Below, piece by piece: positions 53,346 to 62,555 of a DNA stretch of 64,000 nt. Every line of letters starts with the position of its first letter. Position 1 is the first letter of the stretch. Source of the DNA: Pontiella agarivorans (lineage in GTDB: Bacteria > Verrucomicrobiota > Kiritimatiellia > Kiritimatiellales > Pontiellaceae); the NCBI RefSeq assembly GCF_034531395.1, contig NZ_JARVCO010000006.1, positions 107,072-171,071 on the forward strand. The letters run 5' to 3'. Both the position numbers and the translations under genes were made by a program. Below the pieces are notes generated by a model that saw only the letters and a program-made list of their open reading frames with translations, did not search any database and had not been told where the DNA came from.

Positions 53346-54797
53346 CTAGGCGATATAGGTGGATGCCGAGGTATCACCCCCGCGTCCGGTCCAGTTGGTG
53401 TGGAAAAATTCGCCGCGCGGTTTGTCCAGCCGTTCATAGGTGTGCGCACCGAAATAGTCGCGCTGCGCCTGCAGCAGATTCGCCGGAAGGCGTTCCGAAC
53501 GATACCCGTCGAAATAGGCCAGCGCCGCGCCGATCGCCGGCATGGGGATACCCAGCTCTGCGGATTTCATAATCACCCGGCGCCACGATGCCTGCGCATT
53601 TTCGACCGCATCTTTGAAGAACGGATCGAGCAGCAGGTTGACAAGATCCGGATTGGAATCGAACGCTTCCTTGATTTTGCCGAGGAAAACCGAACGGATA
53701 ATACAGCCGCCGCGCCACATCAGCGCAATCTCTCCGTTATTCAGGGTCCAGCCATGCTCTGCAGCCGCGGCGCGCATCAGCTGATAACCCTGCGCATACG
53801 ACACAATTTTTGAGGCATACAGCGCCTGTTTAAGATCTTCGATCATTTGCGCCTTATCGCCGTCGAAAGACGTTTCCGGACCGCTCAGCACCTTCGAAGC
53901 CGCCACACGCTCATCCTTCAGCGCGGAAAGGCAGCGGGCAAATACCGCTTCGCCGATCAGCGTCAGCGGCTGACCGCAGTCCAGCGCGGAAACCGCCGTC
54001 CATTTCCCGGTGCCCTTCTGTCCGGCCGTATCGAGGATCGAATCGATCACCGCTTCGCCCTCTTCCGTTTTATAGCCGAGGATATCGCGGGTGATTTCAA
54101 TAAGGTAGGAATCGAGCTCACTCTCGTTCCAGGCCTTGAAAACCTCGTGCATCTCCTCGTTGGAGAGGCCGAGGCCTTCTTTCATCATCTGATACGTTTC
54201 GCAGATCATCTGCATATCGCCGTATTCAATTCCGTTATGCACCATTTTCACAAAATGGCCGGCACCGTCGGAACCCACCCACTCGCAGCAGGGTTCACCG
54301 GTTTCAGTATGCGCGGAAATTTTCTGAAAAATCGGCTTAACCGATTCCCACGCTGCGGGCGAGCCGCCGGGCATGATCGACGGACCGAGCAGCGCGCCCT
54401 CTTCACCGCCGGAAACCCCGGTGCCGATGTAGAGCAGCCCCTTGCTTTCCACATATTCCGTGCGCCGGATCGTATCCGGATAATGGCTGTTTCCGCCGTC
54501 AATAATGATGTCACCCTCCTCAAGGTATGGCAGCACCTGTTCAATCAGCGCATCCACCGCCGCGCCGGCTTTCACCAGCATCATGACTTTACGCGGACGC
54601 TCCAGACTGGCGCAGAATTCTTCAATGCTCTTGCATCCGATAAAGTTTTTTCCGGCACCGCGCCCCGATACAAATTTTTCCACTTTCTCCACCGTACGGT
54701 TGAATACCGCCACGGTGAATCCCTTGCTCTCCATGTTCAGAACGAGGTTTTCGCCCATCACGGCCAGACCGATCAATCCAATATCTGCTTTCGACAT
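53346..54797 (-). CDS. gnd: 6-phosphogluconate dehydrogenase, decarboxylating
   Basis: Oxidises 6-phosphogluconate to ribulose 5-phosphate with CO2 release and NADPH formation. The 483 residues are of the long (E. coli) type: [20 protein letters not shown] at the dinucleotide fold, [22 protein letters not shown], the signature [37 protein letters not shown] with the catalytic Lys, and the C-terminal [23 protein letters not shown] lies six bases before the ATG. Its place in a uronate/aldonate operon instead of beside zwf suggests it also drains gluconate made here. It follows the PfkB kinase by 22 bases. Confidence 0.97.
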   Translation of the reverse strand: MSKADIGLIGLAVMGENLVLNMESKGFTVAVFNRTVEKVEKFVSGRGAGKNFIGCKSIEEFCASLERPRKVMMLVKAGAAVDALIEQVLPYLEEGDIIIDGGNSHYPDTIRRTEYVESKGLLYIGTGVSGGEEGALLGPSIMPGGSPAAWESVKPIFQKISAHTETGEPCCEWVGSDGAGHFVKMVHNGIEYGDMQMICETYQMMKEGLGLSNEEMHEVFKAWNESELDSYLIEITRDILGYKTEEGEAVIDSILDTAGQKGTGKWTAVSALDCGQPLTLIGEAVFARCLSALKDERVAASKVLSGPETSFDGDKAQMIEDLKQALYASKIVSYAQGYQLMRAAAAEHGWTLNNGEIALMWRGGCIIRSVFLGKIKEAFDSNPDLVNLLLDPFFKDAVENAQASWRRVIMKSAELGIPMPAIGAALAYFDGYRSERLPANLLQAQRDYFGAHTYERLDKPRGEFFHTNWTGRGGDTSASTYIA

Positions 54798-54819
54798 GCT
54801 GTCTCTCCTAGTTTAAAAT

Positions 54820-55893
54820 TTAGCGTTTAACCCGGGCGTTTCCTTCCCAGATGCTCCAGAGCTGATCTTCATCAGCCGGTTGCGCGTAATCGGTGAGCAT
54901 AGTAGCGGCGAGTGCTCCGCTTGCCCAACCGAACCTCGCACATTTTTGCACATCCCAGCCTTTCAGGATGCCATAGAGCAGCCCCCCCACAAAACCGTCG
55001 CCGCCGCCGATCCGGTCCAACACCCCGATTTCGCGCGGTTGGATAATTTCCCAATCGCTGGAATCCGTCACCAGCGCCCCCCACATATGGGCGTTCGCTG
55101 AAAGGACTTCCCGCAACGTGGTGGCGAAATATTTTGCATTCGGATAAGCCTGCTGCACGCGGCCGATCATCTCCTTGAACCCGTCGATCTTGGAATCCAG
55201 TCCCGCACCGCCCGCTTCCGGCCCCTCAATACCGAGGCACAGCTGAAAATCCTCTTCGTTACCAATCAGAATATCGCTGGCATCGGCAATTTCATGAAAG
55301 GCTTTACGCAGCTCCTCCTCGCGCCCCTTCCAGAAGCTGGCGCGATAATTCAGATCGAACGAAATTCTTGATCCGTGCGCTTTGGCCGCACGCGCCACAT
55401 CCAGGCAGAACTGACTCGTTTTCGGCGACAGCGCGGCAATCAGCCCCGAAAGGTGAACAATCTCCACGCCTTCTTCGCCGAAGATCCGGTCGAGATCAAA
55501 ATCAGCGGCACTGAGCTCGCGCCCGACCTCGCCGGCGCGATCGTTCTGAACACGCGGACCGCGCGATCCCCATCCGCTGTCCGCCATGTTGATCTGATGA
55601 CGAAATCCCCACGGATTATCCTGCTCAAATTCAGGGCCCTCAAAATCCATCCGCCGGCTCTTCAGATTGTCTTTAATAAAATGGGCCACCGGACTTCCCT
55701 TCACAAAGGCCGTCAGCACCTTCACCGGTAGACCGAGATAGGATGAAACACTGGCCACATTGCTCTCTGCACTGGTCGCCTGCATTTTAAACGTATCACT
55801 GCTGTGGAACGGTTGCGAATCCGTCGGGGTCAGCCGGATTCCCATACTCGTCGGCACTAAAAGGGCATATTTTTTCAATCCGTTTTCGGTCAT
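54820..55893 (-). CDS. PfkB family sugar kinase, candidate 2-keto-3-deoxygluconate kinase
   Basis: A 357-residue ribokinase-like kinase. The PfkB pattern includes the N-terminal ESNVASVSSYLGLPVKVLTA, FEIVHLSGL-type central strands (VEIVHLSGLIAALSP), FDLNYRASFW (the D-x-N-x-R typical of KDG kinases), LIGNEEDFQL, and the C-terminal catalytic loop DRIGGGDGFVGGLLYG, where GGGD replaces the common GAGD. With UxuA (makes 2-keto-3-deoxygluconate) divergent next door, KDG kinase is the best guess; a gluconate or fructose kinase cannot be excluded. It starts the kinase-gnd-larA-uxaC operon. Confidence 0.85.
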   Translation of the reverse strand: MTENGLKKYALLVPTSMGIRLTPTDSQPFHSSDTFKMQATSAESNVASVSSYLGLPVKVLTAFVKGSPVAHFIKDNLKSRRMDFEGPEFEQDNPWGFRHQINMADSGWGSRGPRVQNDRAGEVGRELSAADFDLDRIFGEEGVEIVHLSGLIAALSPKTSQFCLDVARAAKAHGSRISFDLNYRASFWKGREEELRKAFHEIADASDILIGNEEDFQLCLGIEGPEAGGAGLDSKIDGFKEMIGRVQQAYPNAKYFATTLREVLSANAHMWGALVTDSSDWEIIQPREIGVLDRIGGGDGFVGGLLYGILKGWDVQKCARFGWASGALAATMLTDYAQPADEDQLWSIWEGNARVKR

Positions 55894-56189
55894 TTTTTAT
55901 CCTCCTGCGGTTATTTCGTAATCAACAGGTTATTAACAGCCTTTCCAACGCCTGGAAACCCGGGAAAACTCAGACGTACTGAAAATGAACCTCAATGGTT
56001 TGAGATAATGATTTTACTTTATTTTATACAAGAAAAATCATTGCATTTTAACCGGGACCTCCCGATATTCCCGCCAACTTACCAACGGGCTTAAACTGGC
56101 AGGGAAGTACTTATTTATATGCCCCTGTTCACGGGGGTTTAAGGGGACCGTTACAAAATTGAATACAACTTATTCACAGGGGTGAAATC
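55894..56189. promoter_or_regulatory. Divergent control region of the uronate genes
   Basis: AT-rich spacer between the kinase operon and uxuA. AATGATTTT (56007-56015) and AAAATCATT (56034-56042) form a perfect 9-bp dyad around ACTTTATTTTATACAAGA-like DNA, a likely regulator or hairpin site. A palindrome copy lies at 55943-55957. AGGGGTG precedes the uxuA ATG. Confidence 0.5.
55943..55957. repeat. Palindrome copy TTCCA-ACGCC-TGGAA
   Basis: Exact copy in noncoding DNA, 50 bases upstream of the kinase start codon. Confidence 0.9.
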
Positions 56190-57665
56190 ATGAGCGAAAT
56201 TTATCATCAGAACTGGAATCGCGAGCGGGTACGCGCCGGTATGCGCTGGTTCGGGCCCGAGGACATCGTCACCATTCGTAACATCCAGCAGACGCCCGGC
56301 GTCACCAATATCATCACCGCGCTGCATCATATTCCGGCAGGCGAAATCTGGACCGAAAACGAAATTGCGCGGCGTAAAATTGAAGTGGAATTCCAGCCGC
56401 TGGAAAACGAGCCGCAACTCAAAGGCATGGATCTTTATCAGTGGTATCAGACCAACGGCACCCGCACCGGCCTGGTCTGGGATACCGCCGAAAGCCTGGT
56501 CTTCACCGAAGACATCAAAAACGGCAGCCCGAATCGTGACGAACATATCCGGAAATACAAAATAAGCCTGCAGAACCTCGGGCGTTTCGGCATCCATAAT
56601 GTCGTCGGCAATTTTATGCTGGTGGCCGACTGGACCCGCACCAGCATCACCCGGTTGGCCGATGGTTCAAAAACGCTTAAATATATCCACGCCGCATTTG
56701 CCGCTTTTGATATTTTCCTGCTCAAACGCCACACTTCAGAACAGGCCTATATCGACGACGGTTCGTTCTCGGCCGAAGAAGTGGAGGAGGCCCGGAAATA
56801 TTTTAAAACTTATCTGGCCGGAAATTCCGAACGCCAACAGGAACTGATTGATATGATCACCGCCGGCCTGCCCGGCGCTCAGGAAGGATTCACGCTCGAT
56901 GATTTTCGCGCAGCCGTGGCCAAATATGAAGGCATGTCGCTGGAGACCTTGCAGAAACACATTGCCTACTTTCTCGATGAAGTCGTTCCGGTGGCCTCCG
57001 CCGCCGGTGTCCGGCTCTGCTGCCATGCCGACGACCCGGCCTTCTCCCCGTTCCTGGGCACACCGCGCGCCGTGGGCGGTGCAGACGGCTATAAATTTCT
57101 GCTGGATCACGGCTGCGGCGTGAATATGTGCATCGGCTCTCTGATGGCCAGAGAAACCAATCGCGATATCACCGCTCTCATCCGCGAAATAGCGGAATAC
57201 GGGCAAATGAAAGGCCTGAGCATCGACGAAATCTTTCCGCATATCCACCTCCGCCCCATCGAAACCGACGGCAAAAACTTCCGCGAGGGCCACCACGCCG
57301 AACACCGCGAAGAATTAGCCAAAGTGGTCCACACGTTGGTTGATCTCGGATGGCAGGGCGTTTTCCGGCCCGACCATGCCCCGCAGTCGGACCACGGATT
57401 CGGCCGCCCCGGCTACGACGCCATCGGCCGCGGTTACGGAGCACAGTTGCTCCTCGGACTGTTTGAAATGGCGGAAATCATTAAAACCACCCGCTTCCGC
57501 GCCGTGGAGGCCGCGATTCAGGCCAGCGACGGCAATATGACCAAAAAAGAAGAGGCCTTCGAAGCGGCCCGCAAAGCCGAGGCCGATAAAATCAGTCGCA
57601 AAATCGCCTTCATCAAAGTCCCGTTTATCTATGGAGAAAAAGGCGTAATGGCAAAAATCGACTGA
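56190..57665 (+). CDS. uxuA: Mannonate dehydratase, long form
   Basis: Dehydrates D-mannonate to 2-keto-3-deoxygluconate. Family blocks are clear: MRWFGPEDIVTIRNI, TNIITALHHIPAGEIW, GNFMLVADWTRTSITRLADG, GLPGAQEGFTLDDFRAAVAK, and the metal ligands CHADDPAFSPFLG, NMCIGSL, HIHLRPIE and FRPDHAP. At 491 residues it is about 95 longer than E. coli UxuA. A roughly 23-residue insertion (around EFQPLENEPQLKGMDLYQWY, residues 67-90) precedes GLVWDTAESL, and the C-terminal helix is extended. The insertion contains a palindrome copy (FQPLE). It is divergent from the kinase-gnd-larA-uxaC operon with which it shares a control region. Confidence 0.93.
   Translation: MSEIYHQNWNRERVRAGMRWFGPEDIVTIRNIQQTPGVTNIITALHHIPAGEIWTENEIARRKIEVEFQPLENEPQLKGMDLYQWYQTNGTRTGLVWDTAESLVFTEDIKNGSPNRDEHIRKYKISLQNLGRFGIHNVVGNFMLVADWTRTSITRLADGSKTLKYIHAAFAAFDIFLLKRHTSEQAYIDDGSFSAEEVEEARKYFKTYLAGNSERQQELIDMITAGLPGAQEGFTLDDFRAAVAKYEGMSLETLQKHIAYFLDEVVPVASAAGVRLCCHADDPAFSPFLGTPRAVGGADGYKFLLDHGCGVNMCIGSLMARETNRDITALIREIAEYGQMKGLSIDEIFPHIHLRPIETDGKNFREGHHAEHREELAKVVHTLVDLGWQGVFRPDHAPQSDHGFGRPGYDAIGRGYGAQLLLGLFEMAEIIKTTRFRAVEAAIQASDGNMTKKEEAFEAARKAEADKISRKIAFIKVPFIYGEKGVMAKID
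56391..56405. repeat. Palindrome copy TTCCA-GCCGC-TGGAA
   Basis: Exact copy inside the uxuA insertion, in the frame reading FQPLE. Confidence 0.9.
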
Positions 57666-57738
57666 TCCGCCGGTTCGGCGCAACGCAGCCGTTTCCCCTC
57701 CTGTAACCGCTGCCGCCGGAGCCCTTCAGCCGGAAGGG

Positions 57739-58110
57739 CTAAACTCCCGCCAGCGCTTTTTCCACAGCCCCGAGCAGGTCATCCAGCTCAACCGGCTTAT
57801 AAAGCACATCGCACGCCCCGAACTTTTTCGCCATCGGCAGAAAATCCATCGGCATCGCATGCATCCCGCCGGAAATGGCAATCACTGGAATATCGGCCTC
57901 TTTGCCGCGTATCGCCATAACCACCTCAAGACCATCAGTTTCCGGCATCATGATGTCGGTGATCACAAGGTCCACCGGCGCCTCTTCCACCAAGCGCAAT
58001 CCCTGCCGCCCGTCAGCCGCAACAACAACCTCGTGCCCCTTGCCGTCGAGAAAACGCTTAAACACGTTGCGAATTGTTTCATCGTCATCAATTATCAAAA
58101 TACGAGCCAT
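57739..58110 (-). CDS. Single-domain response regulator (CheY-like)
   Basis: A 123-residue receiver domain without an output domain. The acidic pocket IIDDDETIR (D8-D10), the phospho-acceptor D52 in VDLVITDIMMPE, the switch serine in IAISGGMHAMP and the conserved Lys105 in VLYKPVELDDL are all present. It lies 34 bases behind the large hybrid sensor kinase on the same strand and most likely receives phosphate from it. The output partner is unknown. The ATG at 58110 gives the normal receiver start ARILIIDDDE. Confidence 0.93.
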   Translation of the reverse strand: MARILIIDDDETIRNVFKRFLDGKGHEVVVAADGRQGLRLVEEAPVDLVITDIMMPETDGLEVVMAIRGKEADIPVIAISGGMHAMPMDFLPMAKKFGACDVLYKPVELDDLLGAVEKALAGV

Positions 58111-58144
58111 ATCCGCTCCCCTCTATAGTGTGAAACAGATTTGA

Positions 58145-61100
58145 CTAAACAGCGGACGCTTCATCAAGCATTTCCCGCACGGTTTGCAGAAGCAGCATAC
58201 TGCCTACCGGCTTTTCCAAATACCGAAAATGGTTTTTCTTGATTACATCATGTGTTGCCGAATCGTGGGAATACCCACTGCAGATCAATACCGCCAGATG
58301 CTCATCTGATTTCCGAAACGTCTGCGCCAGCTCCAGCCCGCTTCCGTCCGGAAGCACCATATCCGCAATCAGCAGATCAAAGCATCCTTCGGTCATCGCC
58401 CTTCCCGCCTCGGCCACATCGGCCGCGGACTCCACATCGTACCCGGCATCTTTCAGCATCCGGCAGGTCAGATCGCGCACCACCGTATCATCCTCCATCA
58501 CCAGAATACGCTCGCCATGGCCCTCCAGAGAGCGCTCATCAACCGGCATGCCGTCTTCCTCCTCGGCAAGACCTTCCTGCTCGGCACATACCGGCAGATA
58601 CACACTGAAAACCGCGCCTTCACCCACTCGGCTCTCGACCTCAATGCGCCCGCTGTGCCGCTGAACAATTCCATAAACCACCGACAGCCCGAGCCCCGTC
58701 CCCTCGCCCACCTGCTTGGTGGTATAAAACGGCTCAAACAGATGCTGCCGCACATCCTCCCGAATTCCGTGCCCGCTGTCCGAAACCTGCAGACAGATTA
58801 AGCCATGCTCCGGTTCCGAAACCTCCTCCATCCACGGACTGCCATTATACGTACGGACCGTCAGCCGACCGCCCTCTGGCATGGCATCGCGCGCATTGAT
58901 GAACAGATTGAGAATAATCTGCTCAATCTGACTCTGGTCGGCCCGCACCGGTTTCAGCTCCTCCGCCAGATCAAAAACAAATTCGATCTGCTCACCAATC
59001 AGCCGCCGCATCATCTTCTCATTCTGCAGAATAACGTGGTTCAGATTCAGCACCGAGTATTCCACATTATGCTTTCGGCTCAGCGTCAGCAGCTGACGCG
59101 TCAGATCGCCCGCACGACGGGCCGCTGTCCGGATTTCCGCCACATCTTCATAGGGTGCCGACCCCTCCTCCAGCTCGCCCATCAAAATGCCGCTGAACCC
59201 GAGGATCGATTGCAGAATATTATTAAAATCATGCGCAACACCCCCCGCAAGACGGCCGACAGCATCCATTTTCTGGGCCTGTCGAACATGCTGTTCGAGC
59301 TCAATCTGGTTCGTCACATCACGGATGGCCACCACATAATGCTCAATAGTGCCCGTCGGGTCCTTCACCGGCGAAATCGCCGACTCAACCGTATACAGCG
59401 ATCCATCCTTATGCCGATTCACAATCCGCCCGTTCCACGAAGTGCCCGACTCAATCGTTTTCCAGATATTGGAATAAAACAGATCGTCGTGCCGGCCGCT
59501 CTTGATGATCGCCAGATTCCGGCCGACCGCCTCTGCCGGAGTAAATCCCGTAACCGTTTCAAACGCCGGATTCACATACTGAATAAAGCCCTTCAGATCC
59601 ATAATTACAATGGCCTCGGCCGACTGGTTAATCGCCGTGGTCAGGCGCGCCCGCTCTTCCTCCAGCGTCTTTCGGACCGTTATATCCTGATACGCTCCCA
59701 GCACGCCGATCACCCGCCCATCCACATCACGGATCGGCACCTTACTTGTACTCAGCCAGTATTTAGACCCGTCCGGACGCGTCTGCGGTTCCTCATAATT
59801 AATCCGCTCCAGCTCCAGCTCCATCACCTCGTTGTCATCCCGCCGATATGCATCCGCCTCCGTCTCCGACCAGCCCATCTCAAAATCAGACCGCCCCACC
59901 AGATCATCAGGACATTCAAATCCCGCATCGAGCGCAAATGCACTGTTACAGCCCATGTAAATACAGTTCCGGTCCTTCCAGAAAACCCGCGCCGGAATCG
60001 TGTCGATAATACGCCGCTGAAACAACCGCGACTCCTCCAGCTCCCGCTCCGTTCGAATGCGCTCCGTCACATCACGCGCAATGCCGTGAATCTCTTTAAG
60101 CCGACCCTCTGCATCCGGTATCACCGTCGTCACGATCTCCAAAACAAGGTGCGATCCGTCGCGATGCTCCATTTCAAAATAAAAACTGCCCGACTCCGTA
60201 TGCCCCTCACCCCGCCACTGCAACCGCGCCGCAATCTCATCCCGGCACTCCGGCACCGCCAGATCCAACAGATTCTTCCCGATCAATTCACCAATCGGGA
60301 ACCCCGTCACCTCTTCAGCCGCCGAATTGATATAAGTAAAACTCCCCTCCGCATCCGTTGTAAAAATCACATCATTCGTATTGTCAAAAATATGCTGCAG
60401 CTGCCGCTGAGCCTGCCGCACCGCCTCTTCTGCAATACGACGCGCCGTCACATCCGTGACCACCACCCCCAGATACCCCGGCTTCGGAACAAAAATCCAC
60501 ACCGAAATATACCGGCCGATCGCCTCCATCCGGTTTTCATACGAAGACGCTGTACCCGTCATCGCCACCTTGGCCAGCACCGAATCCCAATACTCCTCCA
60601 ACGGCTGAAAAACCTCCTTCAACGACCGGCCGATCAGCTCCATCCGGTCCCGCTTCGCCATTTTCCGCGCCGACTCATTCAACTGCGAAAAACGGAAATC
60701 AATCGGGATACCACTCGCCGAATTGACCACCTCGAACAACACAAACCCCGTCGTCATATTCTCAAACAGATTCCGGTAATCCTGCTCACTCGCCGTCAGC
60801 GCCGCCACCATCTGCCGATACGGCGTCACATCCCAGTTCATCCCCACAACCCGCCGCGGCTTCCCCTCCTTATCATACTCCACCTGCGCCAGTCCCCGCA
60901 CATGCCTCACCTGCAGCCGCTCCGTCACAATCCGGAACTCCGCCTCAAACGTTTCATGCTCCTCCACCGCAAGACGGAACTCCTCCTGAATCTTCTCCAC
61001 ATCATCCGGATGCACCGAACGCTCCCACGAATGGAACTTCCCGTTAAACGTTTCCCGCGCCACCCCGAATATTTCAAACATCTGGTCATCCCAGATCAGA

Positions 61101-62440
61101 TTATCTGTTTCGAACTCATACTCCCAGATGCCCACCTTTCCCGCCTGCGTCGCCAGTTGCAGCCGTTCATTGGTGCGCTTCAGTGCCAGCTCCGCTTCCT
61201 TTCGCTCCGTAATATCCCGACCCACCCCGATAATCGCCTGCACCTTCCCGCTCTCATCCAGAATCGCCGTATCCTGCCACGAAAGCCAGCGCCAGCCCGA
61301 CTTCGTCATCGCCCGTTGCTCCATATACGCTGTATGCGGCGGCTCAAAAACCTTAACAAACTCCATTTCCGTCGAAGCCCGGTCCTCCTCATGCACCAGC
61401 GGAAGAAAGGTACTGCCCAGCAAATCCTCCTCCCGCTTTTCGAACACCTCACAATACGATGGACTTACATAAAGAAACGTCCCGTCCGCATCCACCTTCA
61501 CCACCAGATCCGACTGATTCTCCACCAGCATCCGGTACCGCTCCTCACTCGAACTCAACCGCTCCGTCCGCAACTTCACCTCACGCCGCAGCCACCAGCT
61601 CAGCACCAGAAACAACACCGTCGAAAACACGGTAACCCCGAAAAGCGCCTTCACCCAGAACGGCACCGTAACCCGCCACGGATGCTCCGCACCGAACCAA
61701 TAATCAAACTGCCGGAAATAATAGGAACCCCTGTTCTCCTTCCACGGCCCAAGCACCGCATCAATATCCGCCAGCACATCCGCATGCCGTCCCCTCTTCG
61801 CCGCAAAATGAACCGGGGCCGGCGAAAACTGAATCGGCGTACCCACCACATGATACCTTCGCCCGAAACGCAGCCCGTAATGATTCGGCACCACCCCCGC
61901 ATCAATTTCCCCCGCCTCCAGCGCCTCAAAAATCTCCCGATGCGAATCATACGCCGTACACGTGTAATCAATCCCGAACGCCACCGCCAACTGAATGAAA
62001 TTCTTCCCGTGAATCCCCTCCTTCATGATCCCCACATGCAAACCATGCAGATCCAGCACACTCTCAACATCCGACTCCTCAGCCACACACACCTGGCTCC
62101 AGACCTCCAGCACCGGCGTTTCCGTGAAATCCATCACCTCCGTGCGCTCAACCGTATAAGTCACACACATCATCAAATCCAGCTCTTCACGCTGCAGCTT
62201 CGCAAGCCCCTCCGCCCACGTAACCGGAACAAATTCCGGCACCCAGCGCCCCCTCACACGCGCAATCTCACGCAGCAGATCCGGATTAAACCCCTGCGCC
62301 CCCCCCTCCTCATCAACAAAATTCAGCGGCTCCATGTCGAACACACCCACACGCACCGCCCTCGCCGCATCCTCCGCCATCACGGACAACGCACCCAACA
62401 GCAGAACCCCCAACCCCAATTTAAAACCTCGAACCATCAC
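58145..62440 (-). CDS. Hybrid sensor histidine kinase with periplasmic solute-binding sensor and multiple PAS domains
   Basis: A 1431-residue membrane sensor. After a signal/anchor (VRGFKLGLGVLLLGALSVMA) come a periplasmic family-3 solute-binding domain (about 28-255, VRVGVFDMEPLNFVDEEGG...DLMMCVTYTVERTEVMDFTE) and a membrane helix (WVKALFGVTVFSTVLFLVLS). About six PAS/PAC units follow to about residue 1060 (several DITERK/DVTERI ends). The HisKA motif is GRLAGGVAHDFNNILQSILG, and the ATPase boxes are NARDAMPEGG, DSGHGI and GEGTGLGLSVVYGI. The C-terminal receiver has MEDD and LLIADMVLPDG. The start is GTG 62440 or ATG 62437. The ligand may be an amino acid-like solute. It pairs with the CheY-like gene downstream. 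Confidence 0.94.
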   Translation of the reverse strand: MMVRGFKLGLGVLLLGALSVMAEDAARAVRVGVFDMEPLNFVDEEGGAQGFNPDLLREIARVRGRWVPEFVPVTWAEGLAKLQREELDLMMCVTYTVERTEVMDFTETPVLEVWSQVCVAEESDVESVLDLHGLHVGIMKEGIHGKNFIQLAVAFGIDYTCTAYDSHREIFEALEAGEIDAGVVPNHYGLRFGRRYHVVGTPIQFSPAPVHFAAKRGRHADVLADIDAVLGPWKENRGSYYFRQFDYWFGAEHPWRVTVPFWVKALFGVTVFSTVLFLVLSWWLRREVKLRTERLSSSEERYRMLVENQSDLVVKVDADGTFLYVSPSYCEVFEKREEDLLGSTFLPLVHEEDRASTEMEFVKVFEPPHTAYMEQRAMTKSGWRWLSWQDTAILDESGKVQAIIGVGRDITERKEAELALKRTNERLQLATQAGKVGIWEYEFETDNLIWDDQMFEIFGVARETFNGKFHSWERSVHPDDVEKIQEEFRLAVEEHETFEAEFRIVTERLQVRHVRGLAQVEYDKEGKPRRVVGMNWDVTPYRQMVAALTASEQDYRNLFENMTTGFVLFEVVNSASGIPIDFRFSQLNESARKMAKRDRMELIGRSLKEVFQPLEEYWDSVLAKVAMTGTASSYENRMEAIGRYISVWIFVPKPGYLGVVVTDVTARRIAEEAVRQAQRQLQHIFDNTNDVIFTTDAEGSFTYINSAAEEVTGFPIGELIGKNLLDLAVPECRDEIAARLQWRGEGHTESGSFYFEMEHRDGSHLVLEIVTTVIPDAEGRLKEIHGIARDVTERIRTERELEESRLFQRRIIDTIPARVFWKDRNCIYMGCNSAFALDAGFECPDDLVGRSDFEMGWSETEADAYRRDDNEVMELELERINYEEPQTRPDGSKYWLSTSKVPIRDVDGRVIGVLGAYQDITVRKTLEEERARLTTAINQSAEAIVIMDLKGFIQYVNPAFETVTGFTPAEAVGRNLAIIKSGRHDDLFYSNIWKTIESGTSWNGRIVNRHKDGSLYTVESAISPVKDPTGTIEHYVVAIRDVTNQIELEQHVRQAQKMDAVGRLAGGVAHDFNNILQSILGFSGILMGELEEGSAPYEDVAEIRTAARRAGDLTRQLLTLSRKHNVEYSVLNLNHVILQNEKMMRRLIGEQIEFVFDLAEELKPVRADQSQIEQIILNLFINARDAMPEGGRLTVRTYNGSPWMEEVSEPEHGLICLQVSDSGHGIREDVRQHLFEPFYTTKQVGEGTGLGLSVVYGIVQRHSGRIEVESRVGEGAVFSVYLPVCAEQEGLAEEEDGMPVDERSLEGHGERILVMEDDTVVRDLTCRMLKDAGYDVESAADVAEAGRAMTEGCFDLLIADMVLPDGSGLELAQTFRKSDEHLAVLICSGYSHDSATHDVIKKNHFRYLEKPVGSMLLLQTVREMLDEASAV
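59460..59474. repeat. Palindrome copy TTCCA-GATAT-TGGAA
   Basis: Exact copy inside the sensor kinase gene, in the frame reading S-N-I-W-K on the coding strand. Confidence 0.9.
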
Positions 62441-62555
62441 TCAACATCCCCGCATTCAAAAATATGGAAAAGAATAGAGAATCGCCCTCCATAAAACAAC
62501 CCGCACCCCGCCCCAAACACTCGACACCCGCCCCGCCATTCCCTAACCTCCCCCC

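Noticed and set aside
58805..62494. A 1229-codon open frame on the plus strand, rich in Arg, His and Pro
   Set aside because: It is antisense to the sensor kinase, whose domains are all recognisable. Long antisense frames are expected in GC-rich genes, and the composition is not that of a real protein.
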